From Clostridia bacterium UC5.1-2E3 (GTDB taxonomy: Bacteria > Bacillota > Clostridia > Lachnospirales > Lachnospiraceae): DNA of 64,000 nt. Where the stretch lies: NCBI GenBank assembly GCA_001304875.1, contig BBZO01000018.1, forward strand, positions 1 to 64,000, in the 5' to 3' direction. Numbering within the stretch: the stretch's first letter is position 1; the number at the start of each line of letters is the position of its first letter. Of this stretch, positions 39,971 to 49,005 are shown piece by piece. The notes below the pieces were generated by a model. It was not told where the DNA came from, did no database searches, and was given only the letters and a program-made list of their open reading frames with translations. The translations under genes and the position numbers were made by a program.

Positions 39971-41297
39971 CTACATTCCTCTCGCCGCCTGCTTCCTTCG
40001 ATTAAAGAATATAAACCCAAGTCCCATCGCTGCAATCATAATCGCAAATCCGACCCCACAGGTCAATCCAATCCCCGTCATCAGCCACATGGGTGTAAGT
40101 CCCGTGAATACATCCTTCCAGGACATTAACGCCGAGTATACGCCGTGGGTGTCGCCCGCGCTGGACTGGGAATCCGGATCCACAGCGCGGACCAGAGCCA
40201 GTCCGGTGGAAGTGTTGCCGGTGGCTGCACCGAAGGACATGCATGCCTTCTCAAACCATTCTTCCCGGCAGAAGCGGTATGCCAGGTAGAACACGATTGG
40301 AATAGTGAGCAGTGTGAGCACCGCCATGTAAATCAGAACCGGAACAATATATGTAGACACGAACTCCATGTCCAGCGTAGCCATGGCCGTGAATACGGTG
40401 ATTTCCAGACAGAAACCGCTGGCCATCTTGATGGTCTTTAAATCAACAAAGCGCTCCAGCTTCGTAAGCTTTAAAAGGTACCACAGGATTGCGCCACCGA
40501 AGATGCCGTGGAGCACGCTGGGCATACCGGCGAAAAACTCGGAAAAGCCGCCGAGAAAGCCAAACAGTTTCCGCCCGATAAACAGAGCGAACAGAAGCCA
40601 GGAGACCTGCAGCGCCAGATGATTGATGCTGATGCTGGTGGTCACAGTGTGGCCGGTGGCCGTACGTTTTTCCGCAGGGAGAGCGCCGCCGTAGAAATGA
40701 GGAGGCTGTTTCTGGGGCTCTTTGACGTAGGTTCCCCAGCCTTTGCGGATTCCGAAATTTACCATAAACATTCCCACGGACATGGCCATGATAAGTCCCA
40801 GCGTGGAAAGCACCATGCCTACAGCCATGTTATCGGGATTTCCGTATTTTTCAAAAGTAGCAGCGGCCGCTGCAGCTGTTCCGTGTCCGCCGTGGAAGGA
40901 GAACACACCCATGACGCCCCAGCCATTGGGAAGACCGGGCCAGAAGAGAGTGAGGAGCCAGCCTAAGAACACGCCCAGGCCCATCTGCATTCCGTAGGAG
41001 GACATGGTCACGCAGCAGTAGTCCAGATAGGAACCGATCTTGTGGCGGCTGATGGTCACGCCGAATACGGTGGCCGCCATGACGATGTCGATCATCACGT
41101 TCGGTATGGATGAGAAGCTCTCGGGAACCGGCACGACGCCAAGCATCTGCGGCCCCAGAGCCAGAAGGATCAGCGCCTATGAGAGAGGAGGGTAGGAACA
41201 GTTTCTGGAGAGGTTTTAATATCTCTCTCGCAAAAAATCCGACCAGCATGAAAACTGCCAGAAATAACATATCATTGCAGAATGATGATACTGTCAT
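39971..41297 (-). CDS. GltS-family sodium:glutamate/dicarboxylate symporter
   Basis: Polytopic sodium symporter of the GltS (ESS) family, 442 residues after a two-base loss near 41178 is repaired. N-terminal DMLFLAVFMLVGFFAREILK followed by LPSSLIGG, the mid-region GVFSFHGGHGTAAAAAATFE and the C-terminal MSFGAATGNTSTGLALVRAV are the two GxGT/GNT re-entrant signatures of the family. Ten or so helices. RBS AAGGGG precedes the start. Transcribed away from the LysR/aldolase genes but likely part of the same metabolic unit, importing an acidic amino acid or dicarboxylate. Confidence 0.88.
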
Positions 41298-41494
41298 AAT
41301 TTTACACCCCTTAATTTTTTTCTTGCTGTTTTCATATTTATTTTGCGCAAATAATGTATCTCGTGTACGGGGTTATTGTAATATATGACTAATAACAAAG
41401 CAAACAATAAAATTTGCTGGTTTTCACAAACTTTTGTTGTAGAAAAACGTACTGTGGCGTAGATGTAGAAAACGGCCGCCAGGCGGGCAGCCCC

Positions 41495-42451
41495 TCACGG
41501 CACAGGACGGACTCTGGAAAGGCGGTCAAAGACCTCCTTCGTAATCTCAATAAAGTCAAACGCATACTCCGGCAGATACCGGTCCTCATGGTAGGCCAGA
41601 ACCAGACGATGCTGGACCATGCGGCCATCCATGATAAGTGGAAACACATTAGCGTCCGGGTTGTCCCTGAGAAAAGACTGCAGCCGCATCTGGGTACCAA
41701 AAAACGCTCCGTAATTGTAGGGATACAGCGACATAAAGAGCTCAGTGGACTGTGCCTCCAGAAAAATGTCCGGCACAACCCCCGCCTCCAGAAAGCACTG
41801 GTCGATGGTGCGTCGCAGCTTTAAGGAGGGCTGGGGCAGGAGAAAAGGAACCTTCTCAAAAAGGCGCAGATCCTTCACTCCGCCCGCACAGTCGCGCTTC
41901 ACCTGCTCCCAGGAGTCGGTAAAATATTTTTTCAGAAGCTTGTCCGAGCAGGTCAGATAGAGCAGATCATTTAAAATGGGGGTGACGTTCAGCCTGGCCT
42001 TGTCCTGGTACATGATGCCGACAAAGAGATCCAGTTCCCCCTCAAACAGCATTTCCTCCATCTTGCTGGAGGACTCGGTAATCAGATTGATCGTGATGTT
42101 GGGCCATTTGCTGTAGAAGGCAGGAAGGATGTCGGGGAGACAGACCTGTCCGCGGTAGGCGGGGATCCCCACCTTCAGGCTGCCCCTGCGGTTGGAGGAG
42201 ATATTTACCAGGCGGTTGACCAGATCCTTCTCCTCAGCCAGTATCTTCGTGGCGGAGGCGAGAAGCTGTTCCCCCGCGTAGGTCAGCGTGAGCTTCGGCT
42301 TGCGGTGAAAGAGGACGACGCCGTAATACTGTTCCAGCTTCTGGATGTGCTGGCTTAGATTCTGCTGGGATATGTAGAGCTTCTGCGCCGTGTTGGTGAA
42401 ATGGAGCTCTTTCGCCAGCTCCACGAAATAATACAGACTGAGTAGATTCAT
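41495..42451 (-). CDS. LysR-type regulator of the RraA/DUF1932 unit
   Basis: LysR regulator, 318 residues, intact. HTH: MNLLSLYYFVELAKELHFTN, TAQKLYISQQNLSQHIQKLE and wing GVVLFHRKPKLTLTYAG; effector domain with the KVGIPAYRG start strand and LDLFVGIMYQ. GGGAGGG lies upstream of the ATG. Divergent from the aldolase gene across 184 bp that hold a LysR-like dyad. About 200 bp downstream of its stop lies the start of the GltS symporter, on the same strand; that gap is AT-rich and probably holds the symporter promoter. Confidence 0.92.
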   Translation of the reverse strand: MNLLSLYYFVELAKELHFTNTAQKLYISQQNLSQHIQKLEQYYGVVLFHRKPKLTLTYAGEQLLASATKILAEEKDLVNRLVNISSNRRGSLKVGIPAYRGQVCLPDILPAFYSKWPNITINLITESSSKMEEMLFEGELDLFVGIMYQDKARLNVTPILNDLLYLTCSDKLLKKYFTDSWEQVKRDCAGGVKDLRLFEKVPFLLPQPSLKLRRTIDQCFLEAGVVPDIFLEAQSTELFMSLYPYNYGAFFGTQMRLQSFLRDNPDANVFPLIMDGRMVQHRLVLAYHEDRYLPEYAFDFIEITKEVFDRLSRVRPVP

Positions 42452-42522
42452 AGGACCCTCCCATTTCCTTATTTTTATTCATTTCCATTATAAAGTACGG
42501 AGGAGAAAATGTAAATGAATAA

Positions 42523-42587
42523 CAAGATTTTGTTGTCAATATCTTGATAAAACATTGTTTGCCATTGTCATGACTCTGGGCTACAAT
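42523..42587 (+). promoter_or_regulatory. LysR operator and promoter of aldolase gene
   Basis: Perfect dyad CAAGAT (42523-42528), 12 bp, ATCTTG (42541-42546), followed by a promoter TTGCCA (42559-42564), 17 bp, TACAAT (42582-42587). The dyad ends 12 bp before the -35, the usual place for LysR activation. Confidence 0.75.
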
Positions 42588-42635
42588 AGGGCCAGAAAAA
42601 CAACAGGCCAGACAAGAGAAAGGAAGGTATTTGAC

Positions 42636-43337
42636 ATGGCAGTGGGAAAGAGAATTTATTTGAAGAGGCACATGCCGGATCCGGAGGTGATGATGCAGTT
42701 TAAGACCATCCCCGCCTCCAACACCTGCGACGTGATGGAGCGAAATGCGGCGATGAATCCGCGGATTAAGCTGGTGAGCAGCCCGAAGGATCAGATGATG
42801 GTGGGACCGGCGCTGACGGTGAAGGCCAGAGGCGGCGACAACCTGGCGCTCCACGCAGCCCTCAACATGGCCCAGGAGGGAGATGTGCTGGTGGTTTCCA
42901 ATGAGGGCGACAACACCCGGGCGCTGATGGGGGAGATTATGATGGCATATCTGCGCTACACGAAGAAGGTGGCGGGCATCGTGCTGGACGGCCCCATCCG
43001 GGACATCGATGAGATCGGAAAATGGGATTTCCCGGTGTACGCCACAGGCACCACCCCCGGCGGCCCTTACAAGGAAGGACCCGGCGAGGTCAACGTGCCC
43101 GTCGCCTGCGGAGAAATCAGCGTGAACCCGGGCGATATCATTCTGGCGGATCCGGACGGCGTGATCGTGATTCCCAGAAAGGATGCGGCGCAGATTTTAG
43201 AAGATGCGAAGAAGTTCCAGGCTGCCGATGAGGGCAAACTGGCAGCGGCGAAGAACGGCACGGCAAAGAGAGAATGGGTGGAGAAAACGCTGGCTGCAAA
43301 GGAATTTGAGATCATCGACGGCATATATGAGCCGTAA
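42636..43337 (+). CDS. RraA-like/HMG-type aldolase family protein
   Basis: 233-residue protein of the RraA-like fold, which includes 4-hydroxy-4-methyl-2-oxoglutarate/4-carboxy-4-hydroxy-2-oxoadipate aldolases and oxaloacetate decarboxylases. Visible: ASNTCDVMERNAAM near the N-terminus, VGPALTVKARGGDN, VVSNEGDNTRALMGEIM, the metal/substrate signature GIVLDGPIRDIDEI with D-G-x-x-R-D, and IILADPDGVIVIPR. The DGxxRD arrangement supports enzymatic activity rather than RNase E inhibition. First gene after the LysR promoter; likely cleaves a branched hydroxy-oxo acid to pyruvate. Substrate not determinable. Confidence 0.85.
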   Translation: MAVGKRIYLKRHMPDPEVMMQFKTIPASNTCDVMERNAAMNPRIKLVSSPKDQMMVGPALTVKARGGDNLALHAALNMAQEGDVLVVSNEGDNTRALMGEIMMAYLRYTKKVAGIVLDGPIRDIDEIGKWDFPVYATGTTPGGPYKEGPGEVNVPVACGEISVNPGDIILADPDGVIVIPRKDAAQILEDAKKFQAADEGKLAAAKNGTAKREWVEKTLAAKEFEIIDGIYEP

Positions 43338-43366
43338 GGATTCGAGCGGAGAGGAGTAAGAATAAA

Positions 43367-44239
43367 ATGAAAATTGGATTTATCGGCTACGGGGAGGCCG
43401 CCTACAATATTTCCCTGGGTCTCGGAAACGAGGGGATCACCGGCATCGTGGCATTTGACGCCATGGCGGACGACGCCGTCATGGGCAAGCTGGTGCACAG
43501 CCGTGCCGCGGAGGCGAAGGTGACGATTCTGAAAAGTGCGAGGGAGGTGGCGGAGAGCTGTGATGTGGTGTTCGCGGCGGTTCCCTCCTCCTTTACCATG
43601 GATGTCTGCAACGAGGTGAAGGATGTACTGACGAAGGACAAGCTCTACGTGGATGTCAGCGCCTCCACGCCGGCTGTGAAGGAAAAATCTGGGCTGCGGT
43701 GAAAGACACCGGCGTGCTCTTCGTGGATGCGGCCATGCTGGGTTCTCTTCCCAAGGATAAGCACCAGGTTCCCATCACCGCCAGCGGAAACGGCGCTGAG
43801 ATTTCAGGGAGAAAATGACACCCTACGGATGAAGATCACCACCGCAGGCGGGAAGGCCGGAGCGGCTTCGGCCATCAAGCTGGTGCGCTCGATCTATATG
43901 AAAGGCATTGCCTCTCTGATGATCGAGATGGTGGAGGCGGCTGACGCCTACGGGGTGGCCGACGAGGTGATTTCCTCCATCTCCAAATCCATGGACGGCA
44001 TTCCTTTTACCGCCCATCTGGACCGTCTGGTGACAGGGAGCGCCATTCACTGCCACCGCAGAGCCGCGGAGCTCAAGGGCTCCATCGCCATGCTGGAGGA
44101 GTGCGGCTACACTGCCGGGATGACCGAGGCCACGAAGGCGAAGCTGGAGGGATTGGAAAAGTACGGATTTGCCGAACGCTACGTGGACAGAAAGCCGGCC
44201 GGCTGGAAGGAGATCGTGGACGTGATCAAGGCAAATTAG
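43367..44239 (+). CDS. NAD(P)-binding dehydrogenase with DUF1932 domain
   Basis: Beta-hydroxyacid-dehydrogenase-like protein, 291 residues after repair near 43687 (A lost) and 43803 (AG lost). Rossmann start MKIGFIGYGEAAYNISLGLG (GxGxxA), then VFAAVPSSFTMDV and DVSASTPAVKEKIW; C-terminal helical DUF1932 part with GGKAGAASAIKLVRSIYMKG, where the conserved Lys of the family would lie. Oxidises or reduces a hydroxy acid; pairs with the aldolase 30 bp upstream in a two-gene unit. Several DUF1932 proteins sit in aromatic or branched dicarboxylate catabolic clusters. Substrate unknown. Confidence 0.85.
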
Positions 44240-44251
44240 GCTGTGGCGCGG

Positions 44252-44319
44252 TTGACAAACGTTCCGCGCGATATTATGATAAAATACATGCCGGAGGGAC
44301 ACTTCGTCCCTCCGTTTTT
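44252..44319 (+). promoter_or_regulatory. consensus promoter running directly into a terminator
   Basis: TTGACA (44252-44257), 17 bp, TATGAT (44275-44280) predicts transcription start near 44287. A perfect intrinsic terminator, GGAGGGAC (44293-44300), ACTTC, GTCCCTCC (44306-44313), GTTTTT, begins about six bases later. The dyad CGCGG/CCGCG flanks the -35 region (44247-44269), and CCCC/GGGG pairs again at 44331-44345. It may be an attenuator for the COG3044 gene or a terminator for the upstream unit with a fortuitous promoter. Confidence 0.65.
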
Positions 44320-44382
44320 CCGCTTAGAAGCCCCCGGTTTGCGGGGACATCAAATTCATATAAAACAGGAGAGTAAAATCAT

Positions 44383-46078
44383 ATGAAATCGTCTGCAGAA
44401 CTGCGCACCCTGCTGCGCTCCATCGACCGCAAGAGTTACCCGGCCTACAAATCCACCGCCGGAGCCTGGAGGTTCCCGAAATTCGTCCTGGTCATCGACC
44501 ATGTCCAGGGAGACCCCTTCGCGTCGCCCTCCAGCCTCCACGTGGAGATCCCCTACAAGGCGGCGGGATTTCCGGAGAGCTATCTGGCGAGGCAGTGCAC
44601 GGAGACCGCGCTCCGGGATCATCTGACCAGACAGCTCTCGAGACAGTTCGAGAATTATAATTTCAAGGCCAAAGGCTCCGGAAAGAGCGGCCTCATCTCC
44701 ATCACCCGCTGCGGCCAGGAGATCCTGGAGCGCAGCGCCTGTGAGATCAAAAACGGAACGATCATCGCCCGTTTCCACGTGGGATTCCCGGCCTTCGGGC
44801 GCACCATCAACGCCGGGGAGCTGGACAAGATTCTGGTGGATTTTCTGCCGAAATGTGTGGAGGCAAGTCTCTATTTTGCCAATCTGGACAAAGCGAAGGT
44901 GGAGGCGGTCATCCGTCTGGCCGAGGACCAGCAGACCGTGCGCGAGTATCTGGCCGAAAATGACCTGGCGGCTTTCGTGGCCAACGGCTCGATTCTCCCC
45001 AGAAAGAGCGGCGTCTCCGAGCTGCCCATGACCGACAGCGTGCGGTTCCAGTCTCCGAAGACCATGGAGCGGACCATCCGCCTGCCCCACAGCGGCGATG
45101 TGTGCGGCATGGCGATCCCCAACGGTATCACGCTGATTGTTGGCGGCGGCTATCATGGAAAATCCACGCTTCTGGAGGCCATCCAGTCCGGCGTCTACAA
45201 TCACATAAAAGGCGACGGGAGAGAGTTTGTGATCACCGACCAGACCGCGGTGAAGCTCCGGGCGGAGGACGGCCGTTCCGTGACCAACGCGGACATTTCC
45301 CTGTTTATCAATGATCTTCCCAACAGGAAGGACACGAAGAAATTCACCACCGAGGACGCCAGCGGCAGCACCTCCCAGGCGGCGGCCGTGGTGGAGAGCA
45401 TGGAGGCGGGGGCGAAGCTGTTTCTCATCGACGAGGACACCTCGGCCACCAATTTCATGGTGCGGGACGAGTTCATGCAGACCGTCATCAGCCGGGACAA
45501 GGAACCCATCACCCGTTCATTGAGAGAACCCGGGGACTCTACGAGGAGGCCGGCATCTCCACGATCATGGTGGCGGGAAGCTCCGGAGAGTTTTTCTACA
45601 TTGCCGATCACATTCTGCTGATGGACTGTTACCGGGCCGTGGATATCACGCGCGGGTGAAGGAGCTGTGCGAAAAGCGCCCGGCGGCCCACCGTCAGGCT
45701 CCCGATTTTAAGATGCCGGATTTCGGCCGCGTGCTCCCGGCCTACAGGCGGCAGGGAAGAAACACGGGAAAGTACGAGCACATGAAGGTCCGCGCCTCCG
45801 CGCTGGAGTCCTTCACGCTGGACAAGGAGTATGTGAGCGTGCGCTACTTAGAGCAGCTCTGTGATTACGAGCAGACCACGGCCCTCGGCTATCTCATCCG
45901 CTTCGGACTGGAGCAGGTGCTGGACGGCAGAAAAACCGTGCGGCAGGCGGTAAAAATCATCTATGATACGCTGGAGAACAAGGGCTGGGAGGCATTCTGC
46001 AGCAGCTATGTGCCCTGCGGGCTGGCAAAGCCGCGGGTGCAGGAGGTGTACGCGGCCCTCGACCGGTTCCGGTTCTAA
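44383..46078 (+). CDS. COG3044-type ABC-class ATPase
   Basis: Stand-alone soluble ATPase of the 'predicted ATPase of the ABC class' family (COG3044), 565 residues after two missing C bases near 45510 and 45650. A N-terminal domain of about 240 residues, LRTLLRSIDRKSYPAYKSTA, is followed by Walker A IVGGGYHGKSTLL (K260), a signature-like DASGSTSQAAAVVESME, Walker B KLFLIDEDTSATNFM and a switch IMVAGSSGEFFYIAD; the rest is a helical C-terminal domain. No membrane segment or transporter partner. Function unknown in general; found across Firmicutes and Proteobacteria. Confidence 0.88.
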
Positions 46079-46094
46079 AAATTCCGGCCGGATG

Positions 46095-46172
46095 TTGTTT
46101 TATGGGGCCGGTTCGTCTATAATAGAGATGGGATTGAACCCGGATGGCTAGAGCATTCTTCGCCGTCCGGGT
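46095..46172 (+). promoter_or_regulatory. promoter and structured leader of small membrane protein
   Basis: TTGTTT (46095-46100), 17 bp, TATAAT (46118-46123), then an 11-bp stem ACCCGGATGGC (46138-46148)/GCCGTCCGGGT (46162-46172). A GCCCGCGCGGGC palindrome lies further on at 46203-46214. The leader is about 120 nt before the start codon; no known riboswitch class was recognised. Confidence 0.6.
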
Positions 46173-46248
46173 GTAGCTGAATGAACAGATAGAATCGAGT
46201 ACGCCCGCGCGGGCGCGGGAAAGACGGAACAGACAAGGAGGGCTCACA

Positions 46249-46467
46249 ATGAAACGAATTTTAGATGCCGCAAACCGATGCATAGAAGACTGGAGCTGGA
46301 AAGAGATGGCAGTGCTTAAGGTCTGTGTCGGCGCCGCTGGATTGATGGCGGGGCTTTTGATTCCGAGAAAGAAACGCAGACGCTGCTTCATGATTGCGCT
46401 GCTGGTGTTTATTGTCACCATGGTGCCGCTGGCCGTGAAGTTCTGGGATGCGTTTAAAGAGGAGTGA
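46249..46467 (+). CDS. small two-helix membrane protein
   Basis: 72 residues: an amphipathic start MKRILDAANRCIEDWSWKEM, then two hydrophobic helices separated by the basic turn LIPRKKRRR. Lachnospiraceae carry many such proteins, often labelled 'permease of phosphate ABC transporter' without support; I see no ABC features. AAGGAGGG precedes the ATG. Preceded by a structured leader. Function unknown. Confidence 0.75.
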   Translation: MKRILDAANRCIEDWSWKEMAVLKVCVGAAGLMAGLLIPRKKRRRCFMIALLVFIVTMVPLAVKFWDAFKEE

Positions 46468-46518
46468 GCCTCATATCCGGAAACCGATTGCCGTGAGACA
46501 AAGGAGGCATAGGATTTT

Positions 46519-46830
46519 ATGAATGAATTTGAGAAACTGGTTCTTGAGAAATTGGAGACCATTGGCCAGAGGATGGACCATGTGGAAGAAGAAATCGGAG
46601 GAGTGCGTAAAGGGGTAAAGGAGATACAGGGAGAAATAAAGAAGCTGCAAAATGATGTGGAAGTTCTTAAAATCAAACAGGATCTGACGCAAAAAAAGCT
46701 TGATGACCTTACGTTAAATGTAAAAATATCAGAGCGGGCCATCCGGAGCGACATCCGGAAGCTCCAGGATGGCCAGGAAACCATCCTTACGATCCTGGAC
46801 GGAAATGACCTGCTCCCAAAAATGAATTAG
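46519..46830 (+). CDS. small coiled-coil protein
   Basis: 103 residues, almost entirely charged heptads (EKLETIGQRMDHVEEEIGGV, KEIQGEIKKLQNDVEVLKIK), predicted as a long coiled coil with no membrane segment. Less GC-rich than its neighbours. AAAGGAGG lies upstream. 51 bp after the small membrane protein, so the two may be co-expressed. Family not recognised; similar proteins accompany small membrane proteins or phage genes elsewhere, but no phage gene is present here. Confidence 0.7.
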   Translation: MNEFEKLVLEKLETIGQRMDHVEEEIGGVRKGVKEIQGEIKKLQNDVEVLKIKQDLTQKKLDDLTLNVKISERAIRSDIRKLQDGQETILTILDGNDLLPKMN

Positions 46831-46837
46831 TCCCTAC

Positions 46838-46865
46838 TTGACAAGTATCTCAAACATGCTATAAT
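46838..46865 (+). promoter_or_regulatory. thrS promoter
   Basis: TTGACA (46838-46843), 16 bp, TATAAT (46860-46865), about 30 bases before the T-box leader. Confidence 0.85.
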
Positions 46866-46884
46866 TTTACATGGAATCAATCAA

Positions 46885-47107
46885 ATCGCTGACGAGGAGA
46901 GTAGCGTGCGGAAATCGCTCAGAGAGGGGCGGCTGGTGGAAAGCCCTGCGAGGAACACATGTGAAGACCACCTCCGAGAGGTCCTTAATCGGACCCGTTG
47001 ATCACGTTACAATCATTTGAGCGGCCGGATGGCAGTCCGGCAATTTGGGTGGAACCGCGAGACTCTCGTCCCATATCATCTGTTTTGCAGATGGTATGGG
47101 ACTTTTT
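46885..47107 (+). ncRNA. T-box leader for threonine tRNA (thrS)
   Basis: Stem I region begins about 46890 (GACGAGGAGAGTA with the GA-rich motif). A likely specifier ACC (Thr) lies at 46967-46969 in GTGAAGACCACC. The conserved T-box GGGTGGAACCGCG (47047-47059) is followed by a terminator GTCCCATATCATCTG (47068-47082)/CAGATGGTATGGGAC (47088-47102) and TTTTT. Uncharged tRNA-Thr pairing at TGGA would favour the antiterminator. The A in GTGGAACC is complementary to the T discriminator of tRNA-Thr. Confidence 0.93.
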
Positions 47108-47142
47108 ATTTCAGAGGTTTTATTCATGGAAAGGAGAACAAA

Positions 47143-48939
47143 ATGATCAAGATTATTGAACACGACGGATCTGTAAACGAGTATGATGAGAAGGATGCGA
47201 AGGTGCTTTCCACGCTCCGCCACACCGCATCCCATGTGATGGCCCAGGCCATCAAAACCCTGTATCCCAATGCGAAGCTGGCCATCGGCCCGTCCATCGA
47301 CAACGGCTTCTACTACGATGTGGACTTTGGCGAGGAGTTCGTCTCCGAGGCAGATCTTCCGAAGATCGAGGCCGAGATGAAGAAGATTGTCAAGAAATGT
47401 TATCCCATGGAGCGGTTCGTCCTTCCCCGCGGGGAGGCCATCAAATTCATGCAGGAGAAGGAGGAGCCCTACAAGGTGGAGCTCATCGAGGATCTGCCGG
47501 AGGGGGAGGAGATTTCCTTCTTCCGCCAGGGCGATTTCACCGACCTGTGCGCGGGACCGCACCTTGTAAACACGAAGCAGGTGGGCAAGGGCTTCAAGCT
47601 CATGTCCTTGGCTGGCGCCTACTGGAGAGGCTCCGAGAAGAACAAGATGCTCACCAGAATCTACGGAACCGCCTTCCTCACGAAGGAAGAACTGGATGAG
47701 TACATCCACATGCTGGAGGAGGCGAAGAAGAGAGATCACAGAAAGCTGGGCAAAGAGCTGGGCCTCTTTATGATGAGCGACTTCGGCCCCGGCTTCCCCT
47801 TCTTCCTTCCCAACGGAATGAGGCTTCGCAACACGCTGATGGAATATTGGAGAGAGATCCACGAGCGGAACAACTACGTGGAGATTTCCACTCCTGTTAT
47901 CTTAAACAGAAGTCTCTGGGAGACCTCCGGACACTGGGATCACTATAAAGAAAATATGTATACCACCGTCATCGACGGCGAGGACTACGCGGTGAAGCCC
48001 ATGAACTGTCCCGGCTCCATCCTGGTTTACCAGAACGAGCCCCGTTCCTACAGGGATCTGCCCCTGCGCCTGGCGGAGTGCGGACTGGTGCACCGCCACG
48101 AGAAGAGCGGACAGCTCCACGGCCTTATGCGCGTGCGCTGCTTCACCCAGGACGACGCCCACATTTACATGACGCCGGACCAGATCGAGGACGAGATCAA
48201 GCGCGTAACCGCCATGATCGATGAGGTGTACCGCCTGTTCGGATTCAAATACCACGTGGAGCTCTCCACGAGACCGGAAAACTCCATGGGCTCCGACGAG
48301 GACTGGGAGATGGCGGAAAAGGGCCTTAAGAACGCCCTGGACGACATCGGCATGCCCTACGTGATCAACGAGGGCGACGGCGCGTTCTACGGCCCGAAGA
48401 TCGACTTCCACCTGGAGGACTCCATCGGAAGAACCTGGCAGTGCGGAACGATCCAGCTGGATTTCCAGCTCCCGCAGCGGTTTGAGCTGGAGTACATGGG
48501 CGCGGACGGACAGAAGCACCGCCCGATCATGATTCACCGCGTGTGCTTCGGTTCCGTGGAGCGTTTCATCGGAATCCTGATCGAGCACTTTGCGGGCGCG
48601 TTCCCCACCTGGTTAAATCCGACCCAGGTGAAGGTGATCCCGATCTCCGACAAGACCATGGACTACGCGAAGGAAGTTTTAGACGGCCTTAAAGCAGCCG
48701 GCATCCGCGCAGAGCTGGACGACCGTGCGGAGAAGATGGGCTTCAAGATCCGCGACGCCCAGCTCAAGAAGATTCCCTACATGCTGGTGGTCGGCCAGAA
48801 GGAGGCCGAGGACAAGGTGGTGGCTGTGCGCTCCCGGTTTGCGGGCGACGAGGGCACAAGAAGCCTTGAGCAGTTCATCGCCGACATCCGCGCGGAGATC
48901 GACAGCAAGGCGATCCGCGAGGTGAAGCCGCAGGAATAA
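47143..48939 (+). CDS. thrS: threonyl-tRNA synthetase, lacking TGS domain
   Basis: Class II synthetase, 598 residues, intact. It opens MIKIIEHDGSVNEYDEKDAK and reaches the editing-domain HTASHVMAQA (HxxxH) by about residue 32, so the usual N-terminal TGS domain of about 60 residues is missing or reduced to a remnant. Editing domain continues to CAGPHLVNT. Catalytic core: motif 2 RHEKSGQLHGLMRVRCFTQD, FYGPKIDFH, and zinc ligands consistent with MNCPGS. Motif 3 MIHRVCFGSVERFIGILIEH; anticodon-binding domain from about residue 500 (TQVKVIPISD). ATG 47143 follows AAAGGAG; upstream in-frame codons lie inside the T-box. T-box controlled. Confidence 0.94.
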   Translation: MIKIIEHDGSVNEYDEKDAKVLSTLRHTASHVMAQAIKTLYPNAKLAIGPSIDNGFYYDVDFGEEFVSEADLPKIEAEMKKIVKKCYPMERFVLPRGEAIKFMQEKEEPYKVELIEDLPEGEEISFFRQGDFTDLCAGPHLVNTKQVGKGFKLMSLAGAYWRGSEKNKMLTRIYGTAFLTKEELDEYIHMLEEAKKRDHRKLGKELGLFMMSDFGPGFPFFLPNGMRLRNTLMEYWREIHERNNYVEISTPVILNRSLWETSGHWDHYKENMYTTVIDGEDYAVKPMNCPGSILVYQNEPRSYRDLPLRLAECGLVHRHEKSGQLHGLMRVRCFTQDDAHIYMTPDQIEDEIKRVTAMIDEVYRLFGFKYHVELSTRPENSMGSDEDWEMAEKGLKNALDDIGMPYVINEGDGAFYGPKIDFHLEDSIGRTWQCGTIQLDFQLPQRFELEYMGADGQKHRPIMIHRVCFGSVERFIGILIEHFAGAFPTWLNPTQVKVIPISDKTMDYAKEVLDGLKAAGIRAELDDRAEKMGFKIRDAQLKKIPYMLVVGQKEAEDKVVAVRSRFAGDEGTRSLEQFIADIRAEIDSKAIREVKPQE

Positions 48940-48943
48940 GCGG

Positions 48944-48972
48944 TTGATTTGTGAGGGGATATCGGGTATTAT
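48944..48972 (+). promoter_or_regulatory. promoter of plsX operon
   Basis: TTGATT (48944-48949), 17 bp, TATTAT (48967-48972), 34 bases before plsX. No FapR-like operator was recognised. Confidence 0.65.
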
Positions 48973-49005
48973 TATCTGTAAGATTGTTTTTAAGGAGAGT
49001 GCGCC

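Noticed and set aside
46249-46467. Annotating the 72-residue protein as a phosphate ABC permease
   Set aside because: It has only two helices and no permease motif; the common database label appears unsupported.
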